DNA from: Serripes groenlandicus
Lineage: Eukaryota; Mollusca; Bivalvia; Cardiida; Cardiidae
DNA: 64,000 nucleotides
Assembly: GCA_031761405.1 (NCBI GenBank)
Contig: JASEVX010000131.1
Span: 483,108-547,107 of the forward strand
Reading direction: 5' to 3'
In this document: positions 20,379 to 31,644 of the stretch, one piece after another
Layout: each line of letters starts with the position of its first letter
Position numbering within the stretch: the stretch's first letter is position 1
Program-made: the position numbers and the translations under genes
The notes under the pieces: model-generated
What the model saw: the letters and a program-made list of their open reading frames with translations, nothing else
Databases searched by the model: none
Told to the model about the DNA's origin: nothing

Positions 20379-20572
20379 ACCGTTTTCACTGCAGTTTAGT
20401 TATATCACAGAAACAGTTCAATTATCCATTATCCTAGGGTTAACAGACCAGTAATAGTCTAGGAAATGTGTCGTGCCCAAGACTTCTCCATCATGACTAT
20501 CGCAAACAGTGATCAAACTCGGATTCTGTATTCCACACGCTAACCACTCGTCCATGTAAGCTTCCTCTAAAT
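20379..20572 (-). mobile_element. Old full-length SINE copy (family 1)
   Basis: accgttttcactgcagttta and gttatatcacagaaacagtt represent the 3' domain, cctagggttaacagaccagt the body, tctccatcatgact the head-proximal part and cacgctaaccactcgtccat the A-box. The B-box (gatcaaactcgg) is degenerate. It spans the same extent as the copy at 1057 with many substitutions. Confidence 0.75.
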
Positions 20573-20574
20573 AC

Positions 20575-21445
20575 AAGAACTATTGAGCTATGTCTGCAAC
20601 CGAACAATTAAGAGAATAGGATTTGAGAAATTGTAATCAGAATTGTATATCAGCGTTACAGTGACACGAGTGTTGACATGTGCCATGTCTCTCTGTTGTT
20701 TTTGGTTCTCCAAGGGAAACATTAAGAACCGTCAATTTTAGTTCGTAACATCAAGGCATATTCTTAAATAGTTCCAACGATTTCAACTAGATATGTATTT
20801 ACAAATTTGATATGAAGAGGAATGTATGAAGAAATCTACATTAATCTGCAATCGATAGATGATAAAAACCACACAAATGGACTATTTAACTAAATGACGG
20901 TTGAGGAGAACTGTGATAAGTATCAACGGTGTAGACACGCGTAAACAACAGTATGTACAATTAACTGGTACATGTACTCTTAGGTTTCTACAGCAGTAGA
21001 GTTGGACGTCAACGAATAATGAGATACAACTCTGAGGCTTGGAACAGATCTCGTCCTTTTATACCATACACGGGCCTACTTACGAGACTGAATCATAACA
21101 AGATCCTTATTGGCTGATCCCATAATTGTTATGGTGTTTCCCACGTGTGCTATTTTATAGCCATAGTCCGGGAATCCGGAGCCGCCCAGTGTGTGCCGAT
21201 ACTACACATCTAAATATAGAGCAGCATAAACAATTTTGTGATCCATGATCACAAAATATCAAATTGGTCACACAATATGGTTAAATCAGTATTATTTCTA
21301 CTTCATTCGTATATTTTCTATAATATATTACATCTTTCAAAATGTTCATTTTAATAACTGCAATGGTCTCACGATCACTGAGTTAAAGGGGTCAATCCGC
21401 AAATATCCTTTTACTAAAACAAGTTCCTTTAATTGATATATCTTT
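20575..21445. other. No gene recognised
   Basis: AT-rich stretch. The open frame at 21245-21436 has no recognisable domain. Confidence 0.4.
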
Positions 21446-21449
21446 CGAA

Positions 21450-21600
21450 AAACTCCCTCGGTGGTCTAGCGATTCAGCGTACGCCTCGGGTGCAGGAGGA
21501 TCGCGAGTTCGATCCCCGTCGGGTCATACCAAATACTTAAAAAAAAGAGGCTTTCCCTCCTTAGCGTTCAGGGTTGAATATTGGGTTAGTATTACAACTG
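21450..21600 (+). mobile_element. SINE head and middle (family 2)
   Basis: cctcggtggtctagcgattc (A-box), gcgagttcgatccccgtcgg (B-box) and gtcataccaaatacttaaaa, then gaggctttccctccttagcg. The tRNA-like part alone could suggest a tRNA gene, but the downstream block matches family 2. The 3' domain is absent. Confidence 0.7.
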
Positions 21601-21604
21601 ACTC

Positions 21605-24550
21605 GTTGGTAATAGTTCTAATGTGACATTCAACAGGGTCGCGAGATCAAAATAAGACGACAGCGTCAGCGTCAATTTTGCAAAGTTCGTCTACATGAAA
21701 CAGTATTAACCCTTCCCTACACGCAGGAAATCGACATTCCAATATATATATAAATTACAGAATATAAACATCCCATAAAACACACATATTACAAAACATA
21801 ATGGCCAGAGGATTAAATTCTTCTTTATGATAAATTTCGCCTTTTGCAACAATGTTAAAAATGTCGTCTGTTTCATATGCGTGAAAAAGCGTCTGAATGT
21901 GAGAAAACATTATCAACGTGACCTTGGAAACGGATCAAGGAAGAGCAGACAGAGTGGGCAGTTGAACCCTCTCCAACAAACAACAAATATGCAACAGACG
22001 ACTATTCAGTAACCTTATACAAACTCGTACAAGTGATATTCGAATACATCGAAGCGATATTTTGCTTGTATGCTTTACAAACAAAAGCGTTTGACTATAG
22101 AGATAGAATTGCTTTCTAGAATGATACGACACAGACGTAAAAGCATAAACAATTATGTATATTGGTCGTGTCTTCCCGTATTGAGCTTTACTGCATCTGT
22201 GTTCATGACTTTTCAATTCGTAGCAATGTCTTTTCCTCCGTGTCGCTAACTCCTAGTGGGTTAACATTACGACTGCGTACAGGCAAGTCGAGTGTTCGGT
22301 GTCCGCCTATATGCTAAATAGACCTCGTTGCATATTCTGACACAACACTATCATTGTGGTGGCATAGGTTTTACATTATGCAACAGTCAAAATGGTAATT
22401 TTTCTTAACGACAAACTATTAACAAATGAAATATTTTGTTCAAGTCTATGCATGTAAATTCTTTTTTTGTTGACTATATTGAACGAGACAGCATCAATAT
22501 ACGTCGTAAGAATTTATTCATATGTTGACAATCCGGCAATCGTTGACGATTGATTATTCTTATCAACGTTGACAGTGAACATGGCTAAGTGTAATAGTCC
22601 AGACAGCCAGAAAAATACAAAAAAGGCACATATCATAGTCCTTGCATCAGTATTTGGAAACTTGTTTATTAAGATGTTAAGATGTACCTAACACTCTGAT
22701 TCTCCCACAATGGCCTTGTAACATAAACGTAAAAGAACATTGGGGGCAAACTCATACGCATATGACTAAGCAGGATTTACATTTTTCAGATTGTTTAAAA
22801 AGTGCATTCAAGACCCTCTTGTATCGCGTCTTGTATCGCTTTTGTATTGAAGTAACGCCATCTTATTACAGTGATGTACTATATAAAAGGTGTTTAGAGC
22901 CATGTAATTGACCTATCGTTATGACAGGTAATCCTGTTTGAATATCAATAAACAAGTGTTATTTTACCGAAATTAACAATTTATATGCAGATAATTGCAA
23001 TATCTTAATGATATGCATATAAAATAGACTAATAAAGACTTGTTTTGTCGTTTTTTATGCCTTTGCTATAGAACATAAAATTATTAAGTTATAAATCTAA
23101 TTAGAAATTTTGGCGAATACATGAACGGGTCCAGGGAGCAATTTTGCCCCTAGTGTTTCTGCTAAATAATTTTAACAAATCAATATAGCTGCTACAGTGT
23201 TCTCTCCCAAACACCTATCAACTGATAGAGGTATATATCTTGAAGGAATTTGGATACACCCAAACATACGCTGAAAAACATAATTCGTTATAAATACCTT
23301 CAGTCCTTTGATTTATAATGCCATATAATGCAAAATAACATAGCCTAGAGACCATGTCTTCGACTTATTAACATGGCTTGGGGGAATAATTCGTTTAAGA
23401 AAGCACCCTAGAAACATTTCTGCAAAAGTATTTAAAAATGAAGATTTTTCAAGTGTTCACTACAGCCATATACAACTTATAACGTGCTGATAAGGACGGA
23501 ATAGTAACATACAGTAACGTTACAAAGGGCTCTCATCCAACATTTGATTATGTAGAGACCTCTTCTTCTACTTTGTTACTGTCTAGGGCTTAGTGCATCG
23601 CAGGCAAGTGAGGCCATCACAATGGTAAAAACAACCAATAAGGCATATTTACAAATAAAAATGAAATAAAAAACATCTGTGTGAGTTTAGGCTGTGTATG
23701 ACTGCAGACGGGACTTAAATCAGTCTACCTACGTGATCTGCGTAAGGTCCGGAGGAGGGGGGTTCCAGTCTCTGATAGTTCTAGGAAACGACTGCTTGTA
23801 CTGTTCATAGTACAGTGTTTGGTACATCTTTTATAGATGACAAGTAGTGAAAAATCGATAGACATACACAAAAAAAATAAAATATTATTGTTAAAATGTG
23901 TTTGATGCCCCGGTTACTTGTGATTTGTTTATTGTATATTATTATTTATTTATATATACATATGCATATGTGTATTTATGTCTATATGTAGGGGATGGAT
24001 AAATGGAATGGTACGCAGGACAGGGTAGACGAGAGAGACAACCGACATTGTATATTTGACATTGAAGTTTATATGAAGATTTGCAAGGGGTCTTTGAACG
24101 CGATTTGATTTACACTAAAGTTAATTAGTACTCGTGTGAGACCGGTATGGCAAAATATGCGAATGGGCCCTGGTGTTTTTCTTGAATATAGTCATCTAAG
24201 CCAAACCGATGGTATGGTCGGATAGAGGAGAGTTTCTTCTACTATCAAATGCCAAAACAACCTAGGATCGGGCTACTTTTAAACGTTTGCGATGCGGAAC
24301 ACAAGTTGAATACGCATATTTGCGATCAATTTAGGTATCACACTGGTGTACTTTCTCCTAAATTAATGTTTATATATATATATATTAGTTGAATGTCTTT
24401 AGAGCCATGCAGATGATACTGGCAGGTTATACATTCTTTTTCAATGATGTTTTATGCTACTTTCTAAAACACCACAGTTTGACGTGTTTCTTCTAAAGGA
24501 TGTTTCGTGTCATTTTCCACAATGTTTCCGTCATATCACTGTGTGAGAAC
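21605..24550. other. 3 kb without recognised genes
   Basis: Nothing is supported beyond AT-rich low complexity. The minus-strand 93-codon frame at 21935-22216 has no recognisable domain. Two similar lines, ggcgaatacatgaacgggtc (about 23112) and atatgcgaatgggccctggt (about 24156), hint at an old dispersed repeat. Confidence 0.4.
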
Positions 24551-24552
24551 AG

Positions 24553-24950
24553 AACATAACAGACTATTAGTTGTATTCATATATGGTTCATCTTGAAAAT
24601 ATTTACATTATACATGGGCATACGAAACATATCAGACGATGACAATTTGTTTAATGCTAATCCTCTGTCTGGGTTTCTGTGATAAAGAATAGAACAGAAC
24701 AGAACAGAAACTTTCATTAATAATATTATATACAAATACATAGGGCATACACAAACTATATACCAGACGATGTTAATATTAATGTTAGATTTAATAGCAG
24801 TTAGTGTTTGTGCGACATAGAATGGAACAGAACCTTTATTCATATAGGATTGATCTTCAACATATTTCAATTTCAAATTTTCAATTGATTCATTTACGTA
24901 ATCAAAGGCCACCAGCCCAAAATACATAATAAAATGTTACAAATAATAAT
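24553..24950 (-). repeat. Three direct copies of an AACAG-tailed repeat next to the satellite edge
   Basis: Copies begin near 24553, 24700 and 24826 (~147 and ~126 bp apart). Shared blocks are ttcatatatggttcatcttg/ttcatataggattgatcttc, gggcata(c)..aaac..ata, cagacgatg and gaacagaacagaac. (AACAG)n followed by a TTTATT-like stretch is what the 3' end of an inverted LINE would look like, so this may be a nested or tandem LINE 3' UTR. It stops where the satellite starts. The 116-codon open frame at 24577-24927 is not recognisable. Confidence 0.55.
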
Positions 24951-26571
24951 ACATCATATGTTTTGCAAAGGTCGTTTTGATAGCGTTGTTGTTGTCTTTT
25001 AGGCCGTTTTCAACAGCATTTATGTCCAATCACCCTCACAGTTCACATACTCATGCGTCCTGGGTGAATCAACCCATCTACGCGATAGGACTAATCACAG
25101 ACTGGTATAAGGAACCATTGCTAATCATGTTTTCAAAGGTCGTTTTGAGTGCACTGTGCGGAGTTTTAGGCCGTCTTCAACAGCATTTATGTCCAATCAC
25201 CCCCACAGTTCACATACTTATGCGTCCTGGGCGAACCAAGCCAATTATGCAATAGGACTGAATACAGTGTGGTCAGAGGAGCCATTGCCCATCGTGCTTT
25301 CAATGGTCGTTTTGATTGCGTTGTTGGTTTTACAACAGCATTTATGTTAAATACCCCTCACTGCTCACACACACATGCTTACTGTGTGAATCAACCAATC
25401 TACGCGATAATACTGAAAACAGTGTGGTATAAGGAGCCATTGCTCGTCATGTTTTCAACGGTCGTTTTGAGTGCACTGTACGGAGCTTTAGGCCGTTTTC
25501 AACAGCATGTATGTCCAATCACTCTCACAGTTCACAAACTCATGGACGTGGGAGAATCAACCCAGCTATGCGTTAGGACTGAAGACAGTGTGGAAAGATG
25601 AGCCATTGCTAATCATGATTTCAAAGGTCGTTTTGTTTGTATTGTTGGGTATTTTACGCCGGTTTCAACATCATATATGTCAAATCACCCGCACTGTTCA
25701 CATACTCATGCGTCCTGGGTAATTCAATCCAGCTACTCAATAGTACTGAACACACTGTGACAAAGGGAGCAATTGCCCGCCCTGCTTTCAGAGGTCGTTT
25801 TGTTTGTATTGTTGAGTATTTTAGGCCATTTTGCACATCATTCCAGTCATACCACCCCGTCAGTTCACACACTCGTGATCCCTGGGCGAATCAACCCAGC
25901 TATGCAATAGACCTGAATGTGATTGTGACAAGAGAAGCAATTGCCCGCCATGCTTTAAAATGTCGTTTTGTTTGCACATACTCATGCTTTTTGAGTGATT
26001 CTAACCAGCTAGGCAATAGGACTGAAAACAGTGTGGTAAGAGGAGCCATTGCTCATCATGTCTTCAAAGGTCGTATTGATTGCGTTGTTGGTTATTTTAC
26101 GCCGTTTTCAACATCATATATGTCAAATCGCACGCACTGTTCACATACCCATGCGTCCTGGGTGAATCAACCAATCTACGCGATAAGACCGAAAACAGTG
26201 TGGTATAATGAGCCATTGCTCGTCATGTTTTCAACGGTCGTTTTGAGTGCACTGTACGGAGTTTTAGGCCGTTTTCAACAGCATTTATGTCCAATCACTC
26301 TCACAGTTCACAAACTCATGGGACCTGGGAGAATCAACCCAGCTATGCGTTAGGACTGAAGACAGTGTGGAAAGATGAGCCATTGCTAATCATGATTTCA
26401 AAGGTCGTTTTGTTTGTATTGTTGGGTGTTTTAGGCCGATTTCCACATCATTCAAGTCATACCACCCCGTCAGTTCACACACTCGTGATCCCTGGGTGAA
26501 TCAACCCAGCTATGCAATAGACCTGAACACATTGTGGCAAGAGAAGCAATTGCCCGCCATGCTTTAAAATG
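24951..26571 (+). repeat. Diverged edge of the satellite array (ten monomers, no insert)
   Basis: Anchors (tcg of ggtcgttttg) lie at 24972, 25140, 25307, 25462, 25628, 25795, 25963, 26071, 26238, 26405 and 26572, spacings of 168, 167, 155, 166, 167, 168, 108, 167, 167 and 167. The short monomer at 25963-26070 matches the short monomer of the regular units. The 246-bp monomer is absent and one monomer has lost ~12 bp. It looks like an ancestral or decayed unit at the array border. Confidence 0.9.
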
Positions 26572-26637
26572 TCGTTTTGTTTGCATTGTATGGGTTTTGA
26601 TCTTGGAAGCGAGTTGTTGCTGTGGCATAAAATAGCT

Positions 26638-26745
26638 GCATGTGGGAAAGGGTTAGTATCTGTTCACGGGTCTTCGCACCTCTGCAGGCCAAATCCCTTT
26701 CGGCGGTACAGTGAACGATTTTCCCATAACCCCGTTCCCACATGC
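26638..26745. repeat. Imperfect inverted repeat (hairpin-forming) in the foreign segment
   Basis: The left arm 26638-26667 starts gcatgtgggaa and includes gggtta and gttcac. The right arm 26711-26745 includes gtgaac and taaccc and ends ttcccacatgc. Eleven outer base pairs are perfect, with interrupted pairing inwards and a ~43-base loop. The same structure recurs every 1691 bp. Confidence 0.85.
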
Positions 26746-26747
26746 AT

Positions 26748-26762
26748 ACACTCCATATAAAT
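26748..26762 (+). promoter_or_regulatory. TATA-like sequence in the foreign segment (weak)
   Basis: ctccatataaatgaac contains a TATA-box-like TATAAAT just after the inverted repeat and is conserved in every unit. With no known transcript this is only a motif match in AT-rich DNA. Confidence 0.15.
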
Positions 26763-27650
26763 GAACTATCGAAAACACTGTGATAAAAACAGCCATTGCT
26801 CATCATGTTTTCAAAGGTCGTTTTGCTTGCATTGTTGGGGTTTTAGGCCGTTTTCAACAGCATGTATGCCCAATCGCCATCACAGTGCACATACTCGTGT
26901 TTTTTGGGTGATTCTACACAGCTAGGCAATAGGACTGAAATCAGTGTGGTAAGAGGACCCATTGCTTATCATGTTTTCAAAGGTCGTTTTGATTGCGTTG
27001 TTGGTTGTTTTAGGCCGTTTTCAACAGCATTTATGTTAAATACCCCTCACTGCTCACACACACATGCTTCCTGGGTGAAGCAACCAATCTACGCGATAAG
27101 ACTGAAAACAGTGTGGTATAAGGAGCAATTGCTCATCATGTTTTCAACGGTCGTTTTGAGTGCACTGTACGGAGTTTTAGGCCGTTTTCAACAGCATTTA
27201 TGTCCAATCACTCTCACAGTTCACAAACTCATGGGACCTGGGAGAATCAACCCAGCTATGCGTTAGGACTGAAGACAGTGTAGAAAGCTGAGCCATTGCT
27301 AATCATGATTTCAAAGTTCGTTTTGTTTGTATTGTTGGGTGTTTTACGCCGGTTTCAACATCATATATGTCAAATCACCCGCACTGTTCACATACTCATG
27401 CGTCCTGGGTAACTCAATCCAGCTACTCAATAGTACTGACACACTGTGACAAAGGGAGCAATTGCCCGCCCTGCTTTCAGGGGTCGTTTTGTTTGTATTG
27501 TTGGGTGTTTTAGGCCGTTTTCCACATCATTCTCGTCATACCACCCCGTCAGTTCACACACTCGTGATCCCTGGGTGAATCAACCCAGCTATGCAATAGA
27601 CATGAACACAGTGTGGCAAGAGAAGCAATTGCCCGCCATGCTTTAAAATG

Positions 27651-27761
27651 TCGTTTTGTTTGCACATACTCATGTTTTCTGAGTGATTCTACCCAGCTAG
27701 GCAATAGGACTGAAAACAGTGTGGTAAGAGGAGGAGCCACTGCTCATCATGTCTTCAAAGG
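27651..27761 (+). repeat. Shortened 111-bp monomer within the HOR unit
   Basis: Compared with its 167-bp neighbours this monomer lacks ~56 bp from after tttgc to before acatactcatg. That removes the ttttacgccg...cagttcac part, which is the SINE-tail core. The same deletion is present in the edge at 25963-26070 and in every unit. Confidence 0.9.
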
Positions 27762-30700
27762 TCGTTTTGATTGCGTTGTTGAGTGTTTTACGCCGTTTTC
27801 TACATCATATATGTCAAATCGCACGCACTGTTCACATACCCATGCGTCCTGGGTGATTCAACCCAGCTATGCGTTAGGACTGAAAACAGTGTGGAAAGAG
27901 GAGCCATTGCTAATCATGATTTCAAAGGTCGCTTTGTTTGTATTGTTGGGTGTTTTACGCCGTTTTCAACATCATATATGTCAAATCACACGCACTGTTC
28001 ACATATTCATGCGTCCTGGGTGATTCAACCCAGCTACTCAATCGTACTGAACACACTGTGACAAAGGGAGCAATTGCCCGCCCTGCTTTCAGAGGTCGTT
28101 TTGTTTGTATTGTTGGGTGTTTTAGGCCGATTTCCACATCATTCAAGTCATACCACCCCGTCAGTTCACACACTCGTGATCCCTGGGTGAATCAACCCAG
28201 CTATGCAATAGACCTGAACACATTGTGGCAAGAGAAGCAATTGCCCGCCATGCTTTAAAATGTCGTTTTGTTTGCATTGTATGGGTTTTGATCTTGGAAG
28301 CGAGTTGTTGCTGTGGCATAAAATAGCTGCATGTGGGAAAGGGTTAGTATCTGTTCACGGGTCTTCGCACCTCTGCAGGCCAAATCCCTTTCGGCGGTAC
28401 AGTGAACGATTTTCCCATAACCCCGTTCCCACATGCATACACTCCATATAAATGAACTATCGAAAACACTGTGATAAAAACAGCCATTGCTCATCATGTT
28501 TTCAAAGGTCGTTTTGCTTGCATTGTTGGGGTTTTAGGCCGTTTTCAACAGCATGTATGCCCAATCGCCATCACAGTGCACATACTCGTGTTTTTTGGGT
28601 GATTCTACACAGCTAGGCAATAGGACTGAAATCAGTGTGGTAAGAGGACCCATTGCTTATCATGTTTTCAAAGGTCGTTTTGATTGCGTTGTTGGTTGTT
28701 TTAGGCCGTTTTCAACAGCATTTATGTTAAATACCCCTCACTGCTCACACACACATGCTTCCTGGGTGAAGCAACCAATCTACGCGATAAGACTGAAAAC
28801 AGTGTGGTATAAGGAGCAATTGCTCATCATGTTTTCAACGGTCGTTTTGAGTGCACTGTACGGAGTTTTAGGCCGTTTTCAACAGCATTTATGTCCAATC
28901 ACTCTCACAGTTCACAAACTCATGGGACCTGGGAGAATCAACCCAGCTATGCGTTAGGACTGAAGACAGTGTAGAAAGCTGAGCCATTGCTAATCATGAT
29001 TTCAAAGTTCGTTTTGTTTGTATTGTTGGGTGTTTTACGCCGGTTTCAACATCATATATGTCAAATCACCCGCACTGTTCACATACTCATGCGTCCTGGG
29101 TAACTCAATCCAGCTACTCAATAGTACTGACACACTGTGACAAAGGGAGCAATTGCCCGCCCTGCTTTCAGGGGTCGTTTTGTTTGTATTGTTGGGTGTT
29201 TTAGGCCGTTTTCCACATCATTCTCGTCATACCACCCCGTCAGTTCACACACTCGTGATCCCTGGGTGAATCAACCCAGCTATGCAATAGACATGAACAC
29301 AGTGTGGCAAGAGAAGCAATTGCCCGCCATGCTTTAAAATGTCGTTTTGTTTGCACATACTCATGTTTTCTGAGTGATTCTACCCAGCTAGGCAATAGGA
29401 CTGAAAACAGTGTGGTAAGAGGAGGAGCCACTGCTCATCATGTCTTCAAAGGTCGTTTTGATTGCGTTGTTGAGTGTTTTACGCCGTTTTCTACATCATA
29501 TATGTCAAATCGCACGCACTGTTCACATACCCATGCGTCCTGGGTGATTCAACCCAGCTATGCGTTAGGACTGAAAACAGTGTGGAAAGAGGAGCCATTG
29601 CTAATCATGATTTCAAAGGTCGCTTTGTTTGTATTGTTGGGTGTTTTACGCCGTTTTCAACATCATATATGTCAAATCACACGCACTGTTCACATATTCA
29701 TGCGTCCTGGGTGATTCAACCCAGCTACTCAATCGTACTGAACACACTGTGACAAAGGGAGCAATTGCCCGCCCTGCTTTCAGAGGTCGTTTTGTTTGTA
29801 TTGTTGGGTGTTTTAGGCCGATTTCCACATCATTCAAGTCATACCACCCCGTCAGTTCACACACTCGTGATCCCTGGGTGAATCAACCCAGCTATGCAAT
29901 AGACCTGAACACATTGTGGCAAGAGAAGCAATTGCCCGCCATGCTCTAAAATGTCGTTTTGTTTGCATTGTATGGGTTTTGATCTTGGAAGCGAGTTGTT
30001 GCTGTGGCATAAAATAGCTGCATGTGGGAAAGGGTTAGTATCTGTTCACGGGTCTTCGCACCTCTGCAGGCCAAATCCCTTTCGGCGGTACAGTGAACGA
30101 TTTTCCCATAACCCCGTTCCCACATGCATACACTCCATATAAATGAACTATCGAAAACACTGTGATAAAAACAGCCATTGCTCATCATGTTTTCAAAGGT
30201 CGTTTTGCTTGCATTGTTGGGGTTTTAGGCCGTTTTCAACAGCATGTATGCCCAATCGCCATCACAGTGCACATACTCGTGTTTTTTGGGTGATTCTACA
30301 CAGCTAGGCAATAGGACTGAAATCAGTGTGGTAAGAGGACCCATTGCTTATCATGTTTTCAAAGGTCGTTTTGATTGCGTTGTTGGTTGTTTTAGGCCGT
30401 TTTCAACAGCATTTATGTTAAATACCCCTCACTGCTCACACACACATGCTTCCTGGGTGAAGCAACCAATCTACGCGATAAGACTGAAAACAGTGTGGTA
30501 TAAGGAGCAATTGCTCATCATGTTTTCAACGGTCGTTTTGAGTGCACTGTACGGAGTTTTAGGCCGTTTTCAACAGCATTTATGTCCAATCACTCTCACA
30601 GTTCACAAACTCATGGGACCTGGGAGAATCAACCCAGCTATGCGTTAGGACTGAAGACAGTGTAGAAAGCTGAGCCATTGCTAATCATGATTTCAAAGTT

Positions 30701-31644
30701 CGTTTTGTTTGTATTGTTGGGTGTTTTACGCCGGTTTCAACATCATATATGTCAAATCACCCGCACTGTTCACATACTCATGCGTCCTGGGTAACTCAAT
30801 CCAGCTACTCAATAGTACTGACACACTGTGACAAAGGGAGCAATTGCCCGCCCTGCTTTCAGGGGTCGTTTTGTTTGTATTGTTGGGTGTTTTAGGCCGT
30901 TTTCCACATCATTCTCGTCATACCACCCCGTCAGTTCACACACTCGTGATCCCTGGGTGAATCAACCCAGCTATGCAATAGACATGAACACAGTGTGGCA
31001 AGAGAAGCAATTGCCCGCCATGCTTTAAAATGTCGTTTTGTTTGCACATACTCATGTTTTCTGAGTGATTCTACCCAGCTAGGCAATAGGACTGAAAACA
31101 GTGTGGTAAGAGGAGGAGCCACTGCTCATCATGTCTTCAAAGGTCGTTTTGATTGCGTTGTTGAGTGTTTTACGCCGTTTTCTACATCATATATGTCAAA
31201 TCGCACGCACTGTTCACATACCCATGCGTCCTGGGTGATTCAACCCAGCTATGCGTTAGGACTGAAAACAGTGTGGAAAGAGGAGCCATTGCTAATCATG
31301 ATTTCAAAGGTCGCTTTGTTTGTATTGTTGGGTGTTTTACGCCGTTTTCAACATCATATATGTCAAATCACACGCACTGTTCACATATTCATGCGTCCTG
31401 GGTGATTCAACCCAGCTACTCAATCGTACTGAACACACTGTGACAAAGGGAGCAATTGCCCGCCCTGCTTTCAGAGGTCGTTTTGTTTGTATTGTTGGGT
31501 GTTTTAGGCCGATTTCCACATCATTCAAGTCATACCACCCCGTCAGTTCACACACTCGTGATCCCTGGGTGAATCAACCCAGCTATGCAATAGACCTGAA
31601 CACATTGTGGCAAGAGAAGCAATTGCCCGCCATGCTCTAAAATG

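Larger units (their letters stand above)
26599..26766 (+). repeat. Foreign segment inside monomer 1, present in every HOR unit
   Basis: Monomer homology stops after gcattgtatgggtttt and resumes at gaaaacactgtgat. The ~167 bp between replace ~88 bp of normal monomer. The segment has no counterpart elsewhere in the window outside the HOR units and contains a long imperfect inverted repeat. It recurs at the same place in all 22 full units and in the partial 23rd, so it entered before the HOR amplified. Confidence 0.85.
26572..28262 (+). repeat. Reference HOR unit 1 (1691 bp, ten monomers)
   Basis: Monomers start at 26572 (246 bp), 26818 (166), 26984 (167), 27151 (167), 27318 (166), 27484 (167), 27651 (111), 27762 (167), 27929 (167) and 28096 (167). 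The sum is 1691. Later units start at 28263, 29954, 31645, 33336, 35027, 36718, 38409, 40100, 41791, 43482, 45173, 46864, 48555, 50246, 51937, 53628, 55320, 57011, 58702, 60393, 62084 and 63776. Only units 17 and 22 are 1692 bp. Confidence 0.95.
26572..31644 (+). repeat. HOR units 1-3 (older subtype)
   Basis: These three units share ggtcgttttgattgcgttg, gggtgaagcaacc, gggtaactcaatcc and ttttaggccgatttcc. Units 4-22 instead have ggtcgtcttgaaagcgttg and gggtgaatc(a/g)acc. The edge at 26071 shares the gattgcgttg form, so units 1-3 are the transition between edge and main array. Confidence 0.9.

Noticed and set aside
21450..21530. Functional tRNA gene
   Set aside because: A- and B-box-like blocks are present, but the sequence continues directly into the SINE family 2 body and no convincing acceptor stem was found.
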